This document shows positions 26,004 to 34,002 of a stretch of 64,000 nt of DNA, piece after piece. Origin of the DNA: CAYRHN01 sp964424115. GTDB lineage: Bacteria; Chloroflexota; Anaerolineae; Anaerolineales; Anaerolineaceae. Positions within the stretch are counted from its first letter, which is position 1. Every line of letters begins with the position of its first letter. The notes below the pieces were generated by a model. It worked only from the letters and a program-made list of their open reading frames with translations. It ran no database searches and was not told where the DNA came from. The position numbers and the translations under genes were made by a program. The stretch is taken from contig CAYRHN010000001.1 of the NCBI GenBank assembly GCA_964424115.1, positions 248,001 through 312,000 on the forward strand, read 5' to 3'.

Positions 26004-26789
26004 ATGATCATGGATGAGATACTGCGGTTAAATCTTCTGGATCCTTTTCCCGACGGTAGGAAACCAGTTCTTTTGCTACACGGGCTGGGGGCGGATGCCA
26101 GTTCATGGGAATATCAAATCCCAGCGCTGGGGACAAAGGGATTCCGACCCGTAGCGGTGGATCTGCCCGGATTTGGCAAGACTCCCAAGCCGGCGAGTGG
26201 CTGGTCTATCCACGATTCAGCCGTTGCTGCGTCACGGATGATGAATGAGCTGGTTGATTTGCCGTATGATGTAGTTGGAATTTCAATGGGGGGCGTGGTG
26301 GCACAGGTGCTGGCGCGACTTGACCTTGGTAGGGTCAGGAAGTTGGTTCTGGTGAATACCTTTGCCTGTTTGAGACCCAGGCGAGTGAACGAATGGTTTT
26401 ATTTGTTGAAGCGAATTGTTGTGGCCAATTTCCGAGGGGTAAAATACCAGGCGGAAGCTGTAGCGGAGCGACTATTCCCGGAGCTGCATCAGGCGGTATT
26501 AAGAGAGGAGATCATCCGCAGGATCTTAGACTCGGATCCAATCGTGTATCGGACGGCGATGTGGCAACTGGCACGTTTTGATTCCACGCGATGGTTGAAG
26601 GAAATTGGCTGTCCAACGCTGGTAATAAGCGGTGAGTTGGACAGCACGGTTCCGTTGGACAACCAAAAGGAACTGGCAAATGGATTACCAACTGCGCATC
26701 AGGTGATCATTCCGGCAGCACGGCACGGGGTGATCGTCGATCAGCCCGAAAAATTCAATCAGGCGCTCCTGGAATTTCTTGAACAATGA
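26004..26789 (+). CDS. Alpha/beta-hydrolase-fold enzyme
   Basis: 261 residues. The oxyanion region is LLHGLGAD, the nucleophile elbow is GISMGG, the acid is in GELDSTVP and the catalytic His is in ARHGVIVDQP: a complete Ser-Asp-His triad. No signal peptide, so it is cytoplasmic. The substrate is not evident; the family includes esterases, haloperoxidase-like enzymes and C-C hydrolases. Two ATGs (26004 and 26010) follow AAAGGTGCC. The last 4 bases overlap the start of the VanZ-like gene (ATGA), so the two are translated together. Confidence 0.85.
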   Translation: MIMDEILRLNLLDPFPDGRKPVLLLHGLGADASSWEYQIPALGTKGFRPVAVDLPGFGKTPKPASGWSIHDSAVAASRMMNELVDLPYDVVGISMGGVVAQVLARLDLGRVRKLVLVNTFACLRPRRVNEWFYLLKRIVVANFRGVKYQAEAVAERLFPELHQAVLREEIIRRILDSDPIVYRTAMWQLARFDSTRWLKEIGCPTLVISGELDSTVPLDNQKELANGLPTAHQVIIPAARHGVIVDQPEKFNQALLEFLEQ

Positions 26790-27169
26790 GAACCTTCTGG
26801 CGCTGGTGGCCGGCTATTGTCATGATGACGGCAATCTTTCTCTTTTCGGCTATTCCATCCAATGAAATGATCAGTTTTGGATGGCTGGATCTATTGATCA
26901 AAAAAGGCGGGCACATGTGTGGGTATGCCTTGCTGGGAGCAACACTTTGGCGGGCGGTTTTTAATGAGAAAAAGAGCGGCTTTCTTTTCCCATTCATCAT
27001 GACGATTGCATTTGCGGTGAGCGACGAATTTCATCAGAGCTTTGTGCCTGGAAGAAATGCCGCCTGGATAGATGTTGGAATTGACAGCCTGGGGGCCGGA
27101 TTGGGCCTCTTATGGATCGCAAAAAATGAGTGGCTTCGTAAAATCCTTTTGTGGAAGTTGGTGCGCTAA
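26786..27169 (+). CDS. VanZ-family small membrane protein
   Basis: 127 residues with three or four hydrophobic segments (about 9-25, 44-60, 66-85, 95-112) and the family signature SDEFHQSFVPGR. VanZ is linked to low-level teicoplanin resistance in enterococci, but most homologues are of unknown role at the cell envelope. It overlaps the upstream hydrolase gene by 4 bases. A short inverted repeat (AGTTGGT..ACCAACT) spans the stop codon and may be a weak attenuator. Confidence 0.85.
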   Translation: MRTFWRWWPAIVMMTAIFLFSAIPSNEMISFGWLDLLIKKGGHMCGYALLGATLWRAVFNEKKSGFLFPFIMTIAFAVSDEFHQSFVPGRNAAWIDVGIDSLGAGLGLLWIAKNEWLRKILLWKLVR

Positions 27170-27228
27170 ACCAACTCCGTTGTATAATAATCATATCCAT
27201 TTCAAGGCAACTAAAAGGAGATAATAAC

Positions 27229-28110
27229 ATGGAAGGTCAAACTGTTATTTGCGGGAATTGCCAGGCTCCTAATCCGGCAAGGAATCTATTCTGCCAATCT
27301 TGTGGGAAACCGTTGGCTCAGCAACCTGCTCCTGTTCCGCCGCCGATCCCCCCTGCGCAGCAGGCAGCATTTCCTCCCCAGCCGGTATACCCCCAGCAGG
27401 CATATCCCCCCCAACCACCAACACCGGCCGCTTATCCTCCTCAACAGCCAGGATACGGCATGGCTCAGCCCGGATATTATGCTCCGGCGCCTGTCCCCAG
27501 TGTTCATCTGGGAACCCGTTTTGATTCCTATGTAACGGTGATCGAAGGCGCAGCAGAGAAAGCGGCGGATGTGGAAGCCGCCTTTGTAGAAGAATTTAAG
27601 AAATGGGAAGTGCCGCAGACGAATGTTCAGCATGCCGATCTGCCGGTTGCAGGACAACGGCGGGGATTCCAGATGGTACAATCGTACCACGGGGTACATG
27701 CTGTGGGTATCAATGCAGCCGGCCCGAATTTACATGTAACATGGGGGTACTTCAAGAAATTGGATATCAACTGGCCGATGATCGGCTTATTGGCGGCAGC
27801 AGCTTTCGCTGTGGCTTTAATTTCTTCGCTGTTCAGCCTGATCCAATTCGCTGGAGCAGGATTCTTCTTCTCCAATTGGTTGACAGGAACGCTCGGGTAT
27901 TTCCCGCTGGCGATCCTGGGCGGGGCGATCTATGGATTAGTGTTTAAGGGCAGCTTATTTGCGATGTTTGTGAAGCTACCGGATGCCCTGGCGGCGCAGG
28001 AAGCGGCCGGGTTGTCGTCGATCGTTCACCAATCCTTGACTGCGGCAGTTGAGAAGACTGTCAAAGGCGCGAAGTTACCCCCCAAGGGAAATTTCAAAGC
28101 TTTGTTCTAA
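27229..28110 (+). CDS. Zinc-ribbon, proline-rich membrane protein of unknown function
   Basis: 293 residues. The N-terminal ribbon has CGNC and CQSC; a Pro/Gln/Tyr-rich low-complexity stretch follows (about 27-90), then a soluble region of about 100 residues and two hydrophobic segments (about 184-205 and 216-245). The ribbon plus Pro-rich arm suggests a cytoplasmic N-terminus acting as a flexible binding arm. The start follows AAAGGAGATAATAAC; a TATAAT box at 27182-27187 may be its -10. No enzyme motif was recognised. It ends before a strong hairpin terminator. Confidence 0.75.
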   Translation: MEGQTVICGNCQAPNPARNLFCQSCGKPLAQQPAPVPPPIPPAQQAAFPPQPVYPQQAYPPQPPTPAAYPPQQPGYGMAQPGYYAPAPVPSVHLGTRFDSYVTVIEGAAEKAADVEAAFVEEFKKWEVPQTNVQHADLPVAGQRRGFQMVQSYHGVHAVGINAAGPNLHVTWGYFKKLDINWPMIGLLAAAAFAVALISSLFSLIQFAGAGFFFSNWLTGTLGYFPLAILGGAIYGLVFKGSLFAMFVKLPDALAAQEAAGLSSIVHQSLTAAVEKTVKGAKLPPKGNFKALF

Positions 28111-28137
28111 ATCAATATTGTCTTGATTAACAAATGA

Positions 28138-28170
28138 CAATCTCCCGGGTTTTTTCAAACCGGGAGATTG
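28138..28170 (+). terminator. Rho-independent terminator
   Basis: An 11-base-pair stem (CAATCTCCCGG / CCGGGAGATTG) around a T-rich loop, followed by TATTCTTCT, lies 28 bases past the upstream stop. It may also serve the convergent small gene on the minus strand. Confidence 0.85.
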
Positions 28171-28205
28171 TATTCTTCTAATAAAGTTGTTCCAAAAGGG
28201 CCGAT

Positions 28206-28436
28206 CTAATATTCTTCTTCTTCCTCATCCCCCCAAACATCTTCGTCCTCTTCTTCTATTTCTTCCCATTCTTCCAATTCTTCTTCTTCTTCGTCCCATT
28301 CGTCTTCTGTGGTGGCGCCAGCAACGGGAGAGTAGGTTGCGCATCCGGTATCGGGGTCGATCTCAACCGCGGCAGCGCTGCAATAACCGTCATCCAGGAA
28401 ACCGCAATCTAAATAATGGCATCGAATCTTTGGCAT
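28206..28436 (-). CDS. Small acidic Cys-containing protein
   Basis: 76 residues. The N-terminal half holds four Cys (CHYLDC, GYC, GC before ATYSP), resembling DUF1540-like metal-binding peptides. The C-terminal half is almost wholly Glu/Asp/Trp (over 25 acidic residues), giving a very low isoelectric point. An excellent ribosome binding site (TTAGGAGGAAAA) directly precedes ATG, so it is translated. Function is unknown; a metal-binding or nucleic-acid-mimicking role is possible but not shown. Confidence 0.75.
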   Translation of the reverse strand: MPKIRCHYLDCGFLDDGYCSAAAVEIDPDTGCATYSPVAGATTEDEWDEEEEELEEWEEIEEEDEDVWGDEEEEEY

Positions 28437-28602
28437 TTTTCCTCCTAAGGGAAAGTAGCTGAGGTTTGGATTGACTTATTTGCTGTGATATTTAGAGCGC
28501 AACTACGTATTGAAAAGTCATCCAAAGCAACCAATCTAAAGCGGTGCGATTTTACCTCATACCTTGGAATCCGTAAAGCATTTTGATGAATTTAACTTTT
28601 TC

Positions 28603-30804
28603 TTATCCGGGTTTGAGGCGATGGGCTTCCATGACATTGGGAAGGTTCTCCATGCGAGTTAATACACGCGAGAGTTGAGCGATATTGCTGACTTCGACCG
28701 TAAGATTGATGACGGCAAGGTTGGCAGCGGTTTTCACGTTGATATTGGTCAAATTGACGTCCTCATTGCTGAGAACAGTAGAAATATCCCCGAGAAGTCC
28801 TTGACGATCATACGCTTTTACCTGGATATCGACCGGGAAGGTGAGATTGGCTTCACCCCAAGAGACGCGGATCAATCTTTCGCGGTCAATGACGCGAAGG
28901 ATGTTGGGACAGTCTGAACGGTGGATTGTGGCTCCGCGGCCGCGGGTGATGTAGCCAATGATCTCGTCGCCCGGAGCTGGATTGCAGCATTTCGCCAGGC
29001 TGGTCAGCAATCCTTTGAGGCCAAGGATCGAGATCGCTTCTGAGGTAGAACCGGAGGAGGCGGGGTGAGTCGGGAGTTCTTCGGGTTTGGGCTGACCAGT
29101 TTCGCTAAGCTGGGTGATTATCTTGGCCAAAGACAGATCCCCGCACCCCAAACCTTCGTAAAGGTCTTCTTCGGAGAATTCCGTCAACGTGATAATCTTA
29201 TCGACGGCATCTTCGGTCATTCCCAGGCGGCGCAGTTCTTTATCCAGCATAGCTTTACCCTGGACAATATTTTGTTCACGATCTTGTTTCTTGAACCAAA
29301 AGCGGATCTTAGAACGGGCGCGTTGGGTCTTGACCAGACCTAAGGCGGGGTTAAGCCAGTCCCGGCTTGGACCACCTTGTTTTGCGGTGAGGATCTCCAC
29401 CTGGTCGCCAGTTTTGAGCGTGTAATCCAGAGTAACCAATTTTCCGTTGATCTTAGCCCCACGACAACGGTTGCCGATCTCGGTATGGACAAGATAGGCG
29501 AAATCGATAGGTGTGGCACCAGCGGGCAGGTCGATAATGTCACCACGAGGTGTGAAAACGTAGACCCGATCCTGAAACACATCGGTGCGGATGCCTTCGA
29601 CAAATTCCTGTGCGTCCTCCACTTCCTGACGCCATTCCATCAGTTTTCGAAGCCAGTTGATGCGTTGTTCGTACTCATCGTCGCGCTTTCCCTTTTCTTT
29701 ATAGCGCCAGTGAGCAGCGATGCCGTACTCGGCATTTTGATGCATTTCCTGAGTGCGGATCTGGACTTCAAGCGGTTTGCCATCATCGTAGGATACAGCG
29801 GTATGGATGGATTGGTAGAAGTTATCCTTGGGGGCAGCGATGTAATCATCGAATTCGTGAGGATATGGCCGCCAATGGGTATGAATGACGCCAAGCGCTG
29901 CATAACACGAAGGAATATCCGCTACAATCAGGCGCACTCCGCGCAAATCGCGAACCAGGTCGAAGGTCTTGCCTTTTTCTACCATTTTCCTGTAAATGGA
30001 ATAAATGTGCTTCGGGCGGCCGCTAATTTCAACGTGGATATTGGCCTTTTCCAAAACGGAACGCAGGTGTTGAATGATCTGATCTATTTGTTTCTCGCGG
30101 TCAGAACGTCGTTCAGCAAGCTGGTCCGCAATCTCTTTATATTTATCAGGTTCGGAATACCGGAATGCCAGATCTTCCATTTCCCATTTAATTTGCCAGA
30201 TGCCCAGTCGATTGGCAAGCGGGGCATAAATCTCCAACGTTTCCTGGGCAATGCGTTTCCGTTTATTCTCTGGCATGTAACCAAGGGTACGCATGTTGTG
30301 CAAGCGATCCGCCAGCTTGATAAGGATCACTCGAATATCTTCCCCCATAGCCATAAATGTCTTTCGGATGGTCTCGTTACGTAAATCACGTTTTTTTGTT
30401 GCTCGGGTATTTTCTTCGAGCAGGAATTCGTCATCTCCGCGGCCTTCAATGCCGGTATCTTCCGATGGTTGATCGCCGCGGGTGAGGCGAGGAAGACGGG
30501 TCAACTTGGTCACTCCATCCACGAGAAGTGCGATCTCGTCGCCGAATTCTTTACGGATGTCTTCCAATTTAGCCTGTGTGTCTTCCACTGTGTCGTGCAA
30601 CAAGCCAGCTGCCACAACTGCCGGGGGCATATTTAATTCTATGAGAATTGTGGCTACTGATTGGCAGTGGCTGATGAAAGGTTCCCCAGAAGCGCGTTTC
30701 TGTCCCTCGTGAGCCTTTTCTGCAAAACGGTAGGCGCGCGAGATAAGATCGCGTTCGAAGGTATTGTAATTGTCGGGCAATAATTTTAACAGGCTGTCCA
30801 GCAT
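28603..30804 (-). CDS. rel: Bifunctional (p)ppGpp synthetase/hydrolase (RelA/SpoT family)
   Basis: 733 residues, full length for long RSH enzymes. The N-terminal HD hydrolase has HDTVEDT and KLADRLHNMRT. The synthetase domain follows (IYSIYRKM, LRGVRLIV, DNFYQSIHT, VQIRTQEMH). Then come TGS (VYVFTPRGDIIDLP), a zinc-finger-like segment with CCNPAPGDEI, and a C-terminal ACT domain. Both catalytic sites look intact, so it should make and degrade the stringent-response alarmone on the ribosome. A long antisense open frame across it is a shadow. The 165-base gap downstream of the stop contains the promoter region of the small acidic gene and nothing else recognised. Confidence 0.95.
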   Translation of the reverse strand: MLDSLLKLLPDNYNTFERDLISRAYRFAEKAHEGQKRASGEPFISHCQSVATILIELNMPPAVVAAGLLHDTVEDTQAKLEDIRKEFGDEIALLVDGVTKLTRLPRLTRGDQPSEDTGIEGRGDDEFLLEENTRATKKRDLRNETIRKTFMAMGEDIRVILIKLADRLHNMRTLGYMPENKRKRIAQETLEIYAPLANRLGIWQIKWEMEDLAFRYSEPDKYKEIADQLAERRSDREKQIDQIIQHLRSVLEKANIHVEISGRPKHIYSIYRKMVEKGKTFDLVRDLRGVRLIVADIPSCYAALGVIHTHWRPYPHEFDDYIAAPKDNFYQSIHTAVSYDDGKPLEVQIRTQEMHQNAEYGIAAHWRYKEKGKRDDEYEQRINWLRKLMEWRQEVEDAQEFVEGIRTDVFQDRVYVFTPRGDIIDLPAGATPIDFAYLVHTEIGNRCRGAKINGKLVTLDYTLKTGDQVEILTAKQGGPSRDWLNPALGLVKTQRARSKIRFWFKKQDREQNIVQGKAMLDKELRRLGMTEDAVDKIITLTEFSEEDLYEGLGCGDLSLAKIITQLSETGQPKPEELPTHPASSGSTSEAISILGLKGLLTSLAKCCNPAPGDEIIGYITRGRGATIHRSDCPNILRVIDRERLIRVSWGEANLTFPVDIQVKAYDRQGLLGDISTVLSNEDVNLTNINVKTAANLAVINLTVEVSNIAQLSRVLTRMENLPNVMEAHRLKPG

Positions 30805-30870
30805 TTATTTTCCTCACATCGCAGTTGGCGAGGGAAGTATACCACTAAAGCAATTCTTGCAGTGTTGGAC

Positions 30871-30921
30871 CAATATCCATTCGGGTCCAGAGGAATTCCG
30901 TCTTGTCCCGAATGGATATTG
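30871..30921. repeat. Perfect 15-bp inverted repeat
   Basis: CAATATCCATTCGGG at 30871-30885 is matched by its exact complement at 30907-30921, with a 21-base loop. It lies between the start of rel and the end of the VIT/vWA gene. No T-tract follows on either strand, so it is not a standard terminator; it may be an RNA-processing or 3'-end stabilising hairpin. Confidence 0.8.
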
Positions 30922-30949
30922 ATGCATGATTCCCCTAAAGTTGAAGTAT

Positions 30950-33439
30950 TTACATGCAAGCCAGCCAGATCTGCACCAGGTGGAACGGCCAGTTATCCGG
31001 AATGGGTTCAGGAAATTTCAGTTGGATGTGCAGCAAGCCAGCCAGACGTAGATCCTCAAAGGAATTGATCGTAGTGAGAGAATGCGTTACAGGCTGGTTG
31101 GAAAGGATCTGAGCAGCCAATTTCTCTAATTCTGTGGCTGGAGCCGGCAGTTGTCCCTGGAGGGTGAGTGATGTTTGCAGAAGGTCAGGCGCGTTCTGTT
31201 TATCAGCGAGCTCTCGCAGGGCAATGACGCGTACAAAGCCGGCAAAGCCACTATCAGCGGGGTGTGACAACAACCATTGGAGCGTCTTTCGGAGCTGACG
31301 ACGGTAAAGACCATTTTGTGGGGTTTGACCCTGGCGAACGAACGCCAACAAAGCTGCAGCAGTAGCTTCGAGATCGTTATTCCACGAGCCGTTTAAATTC
31401 TGTGTACGGGCCAACAAGCGCAAGACCTCCTGCGGATTATGAACGAGAGACAATGGAGCATTCTGAGGGGCAGACTCCGCTTGAGTGTACTGGAGCTTGG
31501 CTTTATATCGGTCAGCTACTTGCCGGCGTTGGGCGTTGACCATGGCGGAAGGTGATGCTGCCATGAGGGGCCTGGGAATTCCAGTGGGGGGCGGCGCTGC
31601 CATGGCGCGCATTTGCAGTGCGGGTCCTCCCAAGAATCCATTGATATCTAACCCTTCCGGAAGTGGTTGGGCAATCTGGATCTTCTTGGCTTTTTCACCC
31701 GGTTCAAGTACTGCCTGGTCATCCAATGCCACGAATGCGGTGAACGGGGTGACAAGTTGATATTCCAGGGCGAGGCTGATGATGGCGTCGCGCAACTTAG
31801 GATGTTGGTGGATAGATTGATCCAGCAGGTCATCTACACGCGCCCTGGCCCATGCGCGCTCAATGGCAGGATCGGCAGGGACAGCGGTCAATTCAAGGCG
31901 CATGGTAACAGGATTCCCCTGCTGTTTGGCCTGAACTACCAATACCGGATTCTTTTTTCCGGATGTTTTAATGCGGCCAGTTAATTCAACTGGCTGACCA
32001 GCATATAGGTCGGGGAGTGCCGCAGGGTACACATCCCAGGTTTTGCAGTGTTCCAGTTGAACAGAGATATCGGTGAGGACAGGGTATGAAACGCGATCTT
32101 GAAAACGCATGATCGCTCCTTCGATATCCTCGTCCAATTGCAGGAACTCGGCCGTTCCCCGTCCAAAGCGAGCCAATTGTTGGAGAAGAGCGCGATTAAC
32201 GGAAGGCCCAATTCCAAAGGTAAAAATTCGTTCTCCTTTCAGCCTCCGGCGCAATTCTTCCAGCATGCGTTCTTCCCCGGACACCGCTCCATCGGTCAGG
32301 AAAACGATATAGCGGGAGCGATCTTGGGCATCGGGAGGTAAGGATAAGGCGCAATCCAATGCGCGTAAGATCTCAGTTCCGCCGCGACCGGTGATACCGG
32401 CAAGGTATCGATCGGCAGCATCGACACGCTCTTGAGTTACCGGGCTGGATTCATTGGAAAACCACTCAATCTGATCATCAAAGAAGATGACGTAGAAAGT
32501 ATCTTCCGGATTGAGAATACGCAAACAAGCTTGAAGAGCATTGCGCGCCTGGGCAATTGGTTCGCCACTCATGGATCCGGAGCGGTCAAAAACAAAAACA
32601 AATTCGCGGGCCGGGGGATTTTGTGGTTCTTCTGTGAGAGAAGGAGGTATCAGGGTGGCGAGGAAGCAGCCGGGATCTTTCGCGGGAGTGTACCAACCAC
32701 CTGCAACAGCTTTTGCGTCGGTGACTGAATAGCGAAGAATAAAATCATGATCAGGAATGGCTGGAGAGGCCAATTGTAATGATAAACGGCGGTCATCCAA
32801 GCGGGTGATGGACAAGGAGTGAGAAGGGCTGGAGGGGGAGTCTACAGCTACCCCGGCATCTATAGAAATGAACATCTCAACTGGGCCAATTGTTTCATCT
32901 GCACCTGCTATGGGGGCGTCTACGCCTTCCCGCTCGTTTGCATGATCGGCTGTATGGTATTTGGGAGTGATGCCCATGGGGAATACAAACTCGTATTGGC
33001 CGTTATCAAAACCAAGACGTTCCTGGTATCGCAATACTGCGCGGACATTTTCGCCCGGAAGCACGTTTGCAATTCGTACTGCGAAAAGGTTAGGCCGCCG
33101 CTGTTCAAGCAAACCGGCTTGTTTTCCTTGTTCGCGGGCATCCTGATAAGCTTCCTGAGCCTTTTTGAGCTCCTGCAAATCTCCTTTAAGGGTGCGCTTT
33201 CCGATCAAGATCTCAAAACCTGCCAAGGCGGCTTTGTGCGGGAGAGGAAATAAGTATTCCAACTCAAGAGGTTGCGGGTACGGGTTGGCGTAGAATTGAG
33301 AGACGGAGACACTGCTTAGGGGGCCGGTGATTTGAACTTGAACGGAGGTTTTTTGGAGCGGCAAAGCACTTGCTTCCTGGCCTGGGATGATCAATTGGCC
33401 AAAAAGCGGGACTTCTGGAATTCTGATTGGTGTGGGCAT
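30950..33439 (-). CDS. VIT and von Willebrand factor A domain protein
   Basis: 829 residues. An N-terminal VIT domain (about 10-140, with FYANPYPQPLELEYLFPLP) precedes a vWA domain (about 285-450) with a complete MIDAS (FDRSGSMSGEP; T in FLTDGAVSG). The C-terminal 400 residues are helical and partly low-complexity, similar to inter-alpha-trypsin-inhibitor-like bacterial proteins. No signal peptide or transmembrane helix was seen, so the protein is probably cytoplasmic. ATG 33439 follows CAGGAGAATAAATAGA; the MerR gene ends two bases away, so they form one transcript. Function is unknown; metal-dependent protein binding is likely. Confidence 0.85.
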   Translation of the reverse strand: MPTPIRIPEVPLFGQLIIPGQEASALPLQKTSVQVQITGPLSSVSVSQFYANPYPQPLELEYLFPLPHKAALAGFEILIGKRTLKGDLQELKKAQEAYQDAREQGKQAGLLEQRRPNLFAVRIANVLPGENVRAVLRYQERLGFDNGQYEFVFPMGITPKYHTADHANEREGVDAPIAGADETIGPVEMFISIDAGVAVDSPSSPSHSLSITRLDDRRLSLQLASPAIPDHDFILRYSVTDAKAVAGGWYTPAKDPGCFLATLIPPSLTEEPQNPPAREFVFVFDRSGSMSGEPIAQARNALQACLRILNPEDTFYVIFFDDQIEWFSNESSPVTQERVDAADRYLAGITGRGGTEILRALDCALSLPPDAQDRSRYIVFLTDGAVSGEERMLEELRRRLKGERIFTFGIGPSVNRALLQQLARFGRGTAEFLQLDEDIEGAIMRFQDRVSYPVLTDISVQLEHCKTWDVYPAALPDLYAGQPVELTGRIKTSGKKNPVLVVQAKQQGNPVTMRLELTAVPADPAIERAWARARVDDLLDQSIHQHPKLRDAIISLALEYQLVTPFTAFVALDDQAVLEPGEKAKKIQIAQPLPEGLDINGFLGGPALQMRAMAAPPPTGIPRPLMAASPSAMVNAQRRQVADRYKAKLQYTQAESAPQNAPLSLVHNPQEVLRLLARTQNLNGSWNNDLEATAAALLAFVRQGQTPQNGLYRRQLRKTLQWLLSHPADSGFAGFVRVIALRELADKQNAPDLLQTSLTLQGQLPAPATELEKLAAQILSNQPVTHSLTTINSFEDLRLAGLLHIQLKFPEPIPDNWPFHLVQIWLACM

Positions 33440-33440
33440 T

Positions 33441-33887
33441 CTATTTATTCTCCTGGTCAAAATCTAAAGCAGATGGGTAAAAAATCTTCTGGGCTTCGCG
33501 AAGAAGCAGGTTCAATTTGCGCTGGTCCACGGGTGAAAGGCGCCGGGGAGCAGCAATATAAATCCCTCCACTGAGGGGGTATAGATCGTATGATTGGGGG
33601 GACAAAGGATTTGATGAAGGAGAAGGGGCAGGAGATGTGGTAAGTAATTGTTGGAGTTGTCGCGGGTCCATCTGGTTCAGCTTCTCGCGAATGGCGTCGA
33701 GGCGAAGACCTTGTTGGCGCAGGAGCGGAATCGCACGCAAACGAAACAGGTGATTCTCAGTATAACGCGCGCCTAAACCAGCACCTTCGGGAGCGGGCAA
33801 CAGCCCTTGCTGCGTATAGAAATGGATCGTACGCCGGGGCAATCCGGTTTGATCACAAAGCTCTTGAATAGAATAAAAGGCGGCCAT
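33441..33887 (-). CDS. MerR-family transcriptional regulator
   Basis: 148 residues. The N-terminal winged helix-turn-helix is typical (YSIQELCDQTGLPRRTIHFY, then QQGLLPAP and RYTENHLFRLRAI), followed by a short helical region and a Pro/Ser linker. The C-terminal part (about 85-148) has no known effector domain and lacks the Cys set of metal-responsive MerR. It is co-transcribed with the VIT/vWA gene. Its promoter carries a palindrome between and over the core elements, so it probably controls its own operon. The start at 33887 follows AAGGAAGA; the longer upstream frame runs back through the promoter. Confidence 0.9.
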   Translation of the reverse strand: MAAFYSIQELCDQTGLPRRTIHFYTQQGLLPAPEGAGLGARYTENHLFRLRAIPLLRQQGLRLDAIREKLNQMDPRQLQQLLTTSPAPSPSSNPLSPQSYDLYPLSGGIYIAAPRRLSPVDQRKLNLLLREAQKIFYPSALDFDQENK

Positions 33888-33909
33888 ATTTTCTTCCTTA
33901 TTTGCATTA

Positions 33910-33938
33910 ATTATAACACTGTTATATTTAACTGTCAA
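33910..33938 (-). promoter_or_regulatory. Exact consensus sigma-70 promoter of the MerR operon
   Basis: Read on the minus strand: TTGACA, 17-base spacer, TATAAT. Both hexamers are perfect. The predicted start of transcription leaves a leader of about 15 bases, just enough for the ribosome binding site. Confidence 0.88.
33912..33926. promoter_or_regulatory. Palindromic operator in the MerR promoter spacer
   Basis: TATAACA-C-TGTTATA, a perfect 7+1+7 palindrome, covers the spacer and overlaps the -10 box of the promoter above. This is the position used by MerR-family proteins. Binding by the adjacent MerR protein is inferred. Confidence 0.7.
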
Positions 33939-33950
33939 GTTTGAGATAAA

Positions 33951-33986
33951 AAAAGTGCTTTGCGAGTTCTTGAGCAAAGCACTTTT
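33951..33986 (-). terminator. Rho-independent terminator of the flavoprotein operon
   Basis: A perfect 13-base-pair stem (AAAAGTGCTTTGC and complement) with a 10-base loop. On the minus strand it is followed by a run of T residues. It lies 16 bases past the stop of the FAD oxidoreductase gene. Confidence 0.9.
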
Positions 33987-34002
33987 AAGGTAATACAGAG
34001 TG

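Noticed and set aside
29377..30384. Long plus-strand open frame (335 codons) across rel
   Set aside because: It is antisense to a well-conserved gene in every motif, has no ribosome binding site and an unnatural composition. It is a shadow of the rel codon usage.
30871..30921. Inverted repeat as the end of an insertion sequence
   Set aside because: No transposase frame or target duplication lies between or beside the arms; the loop is only 21 bases.
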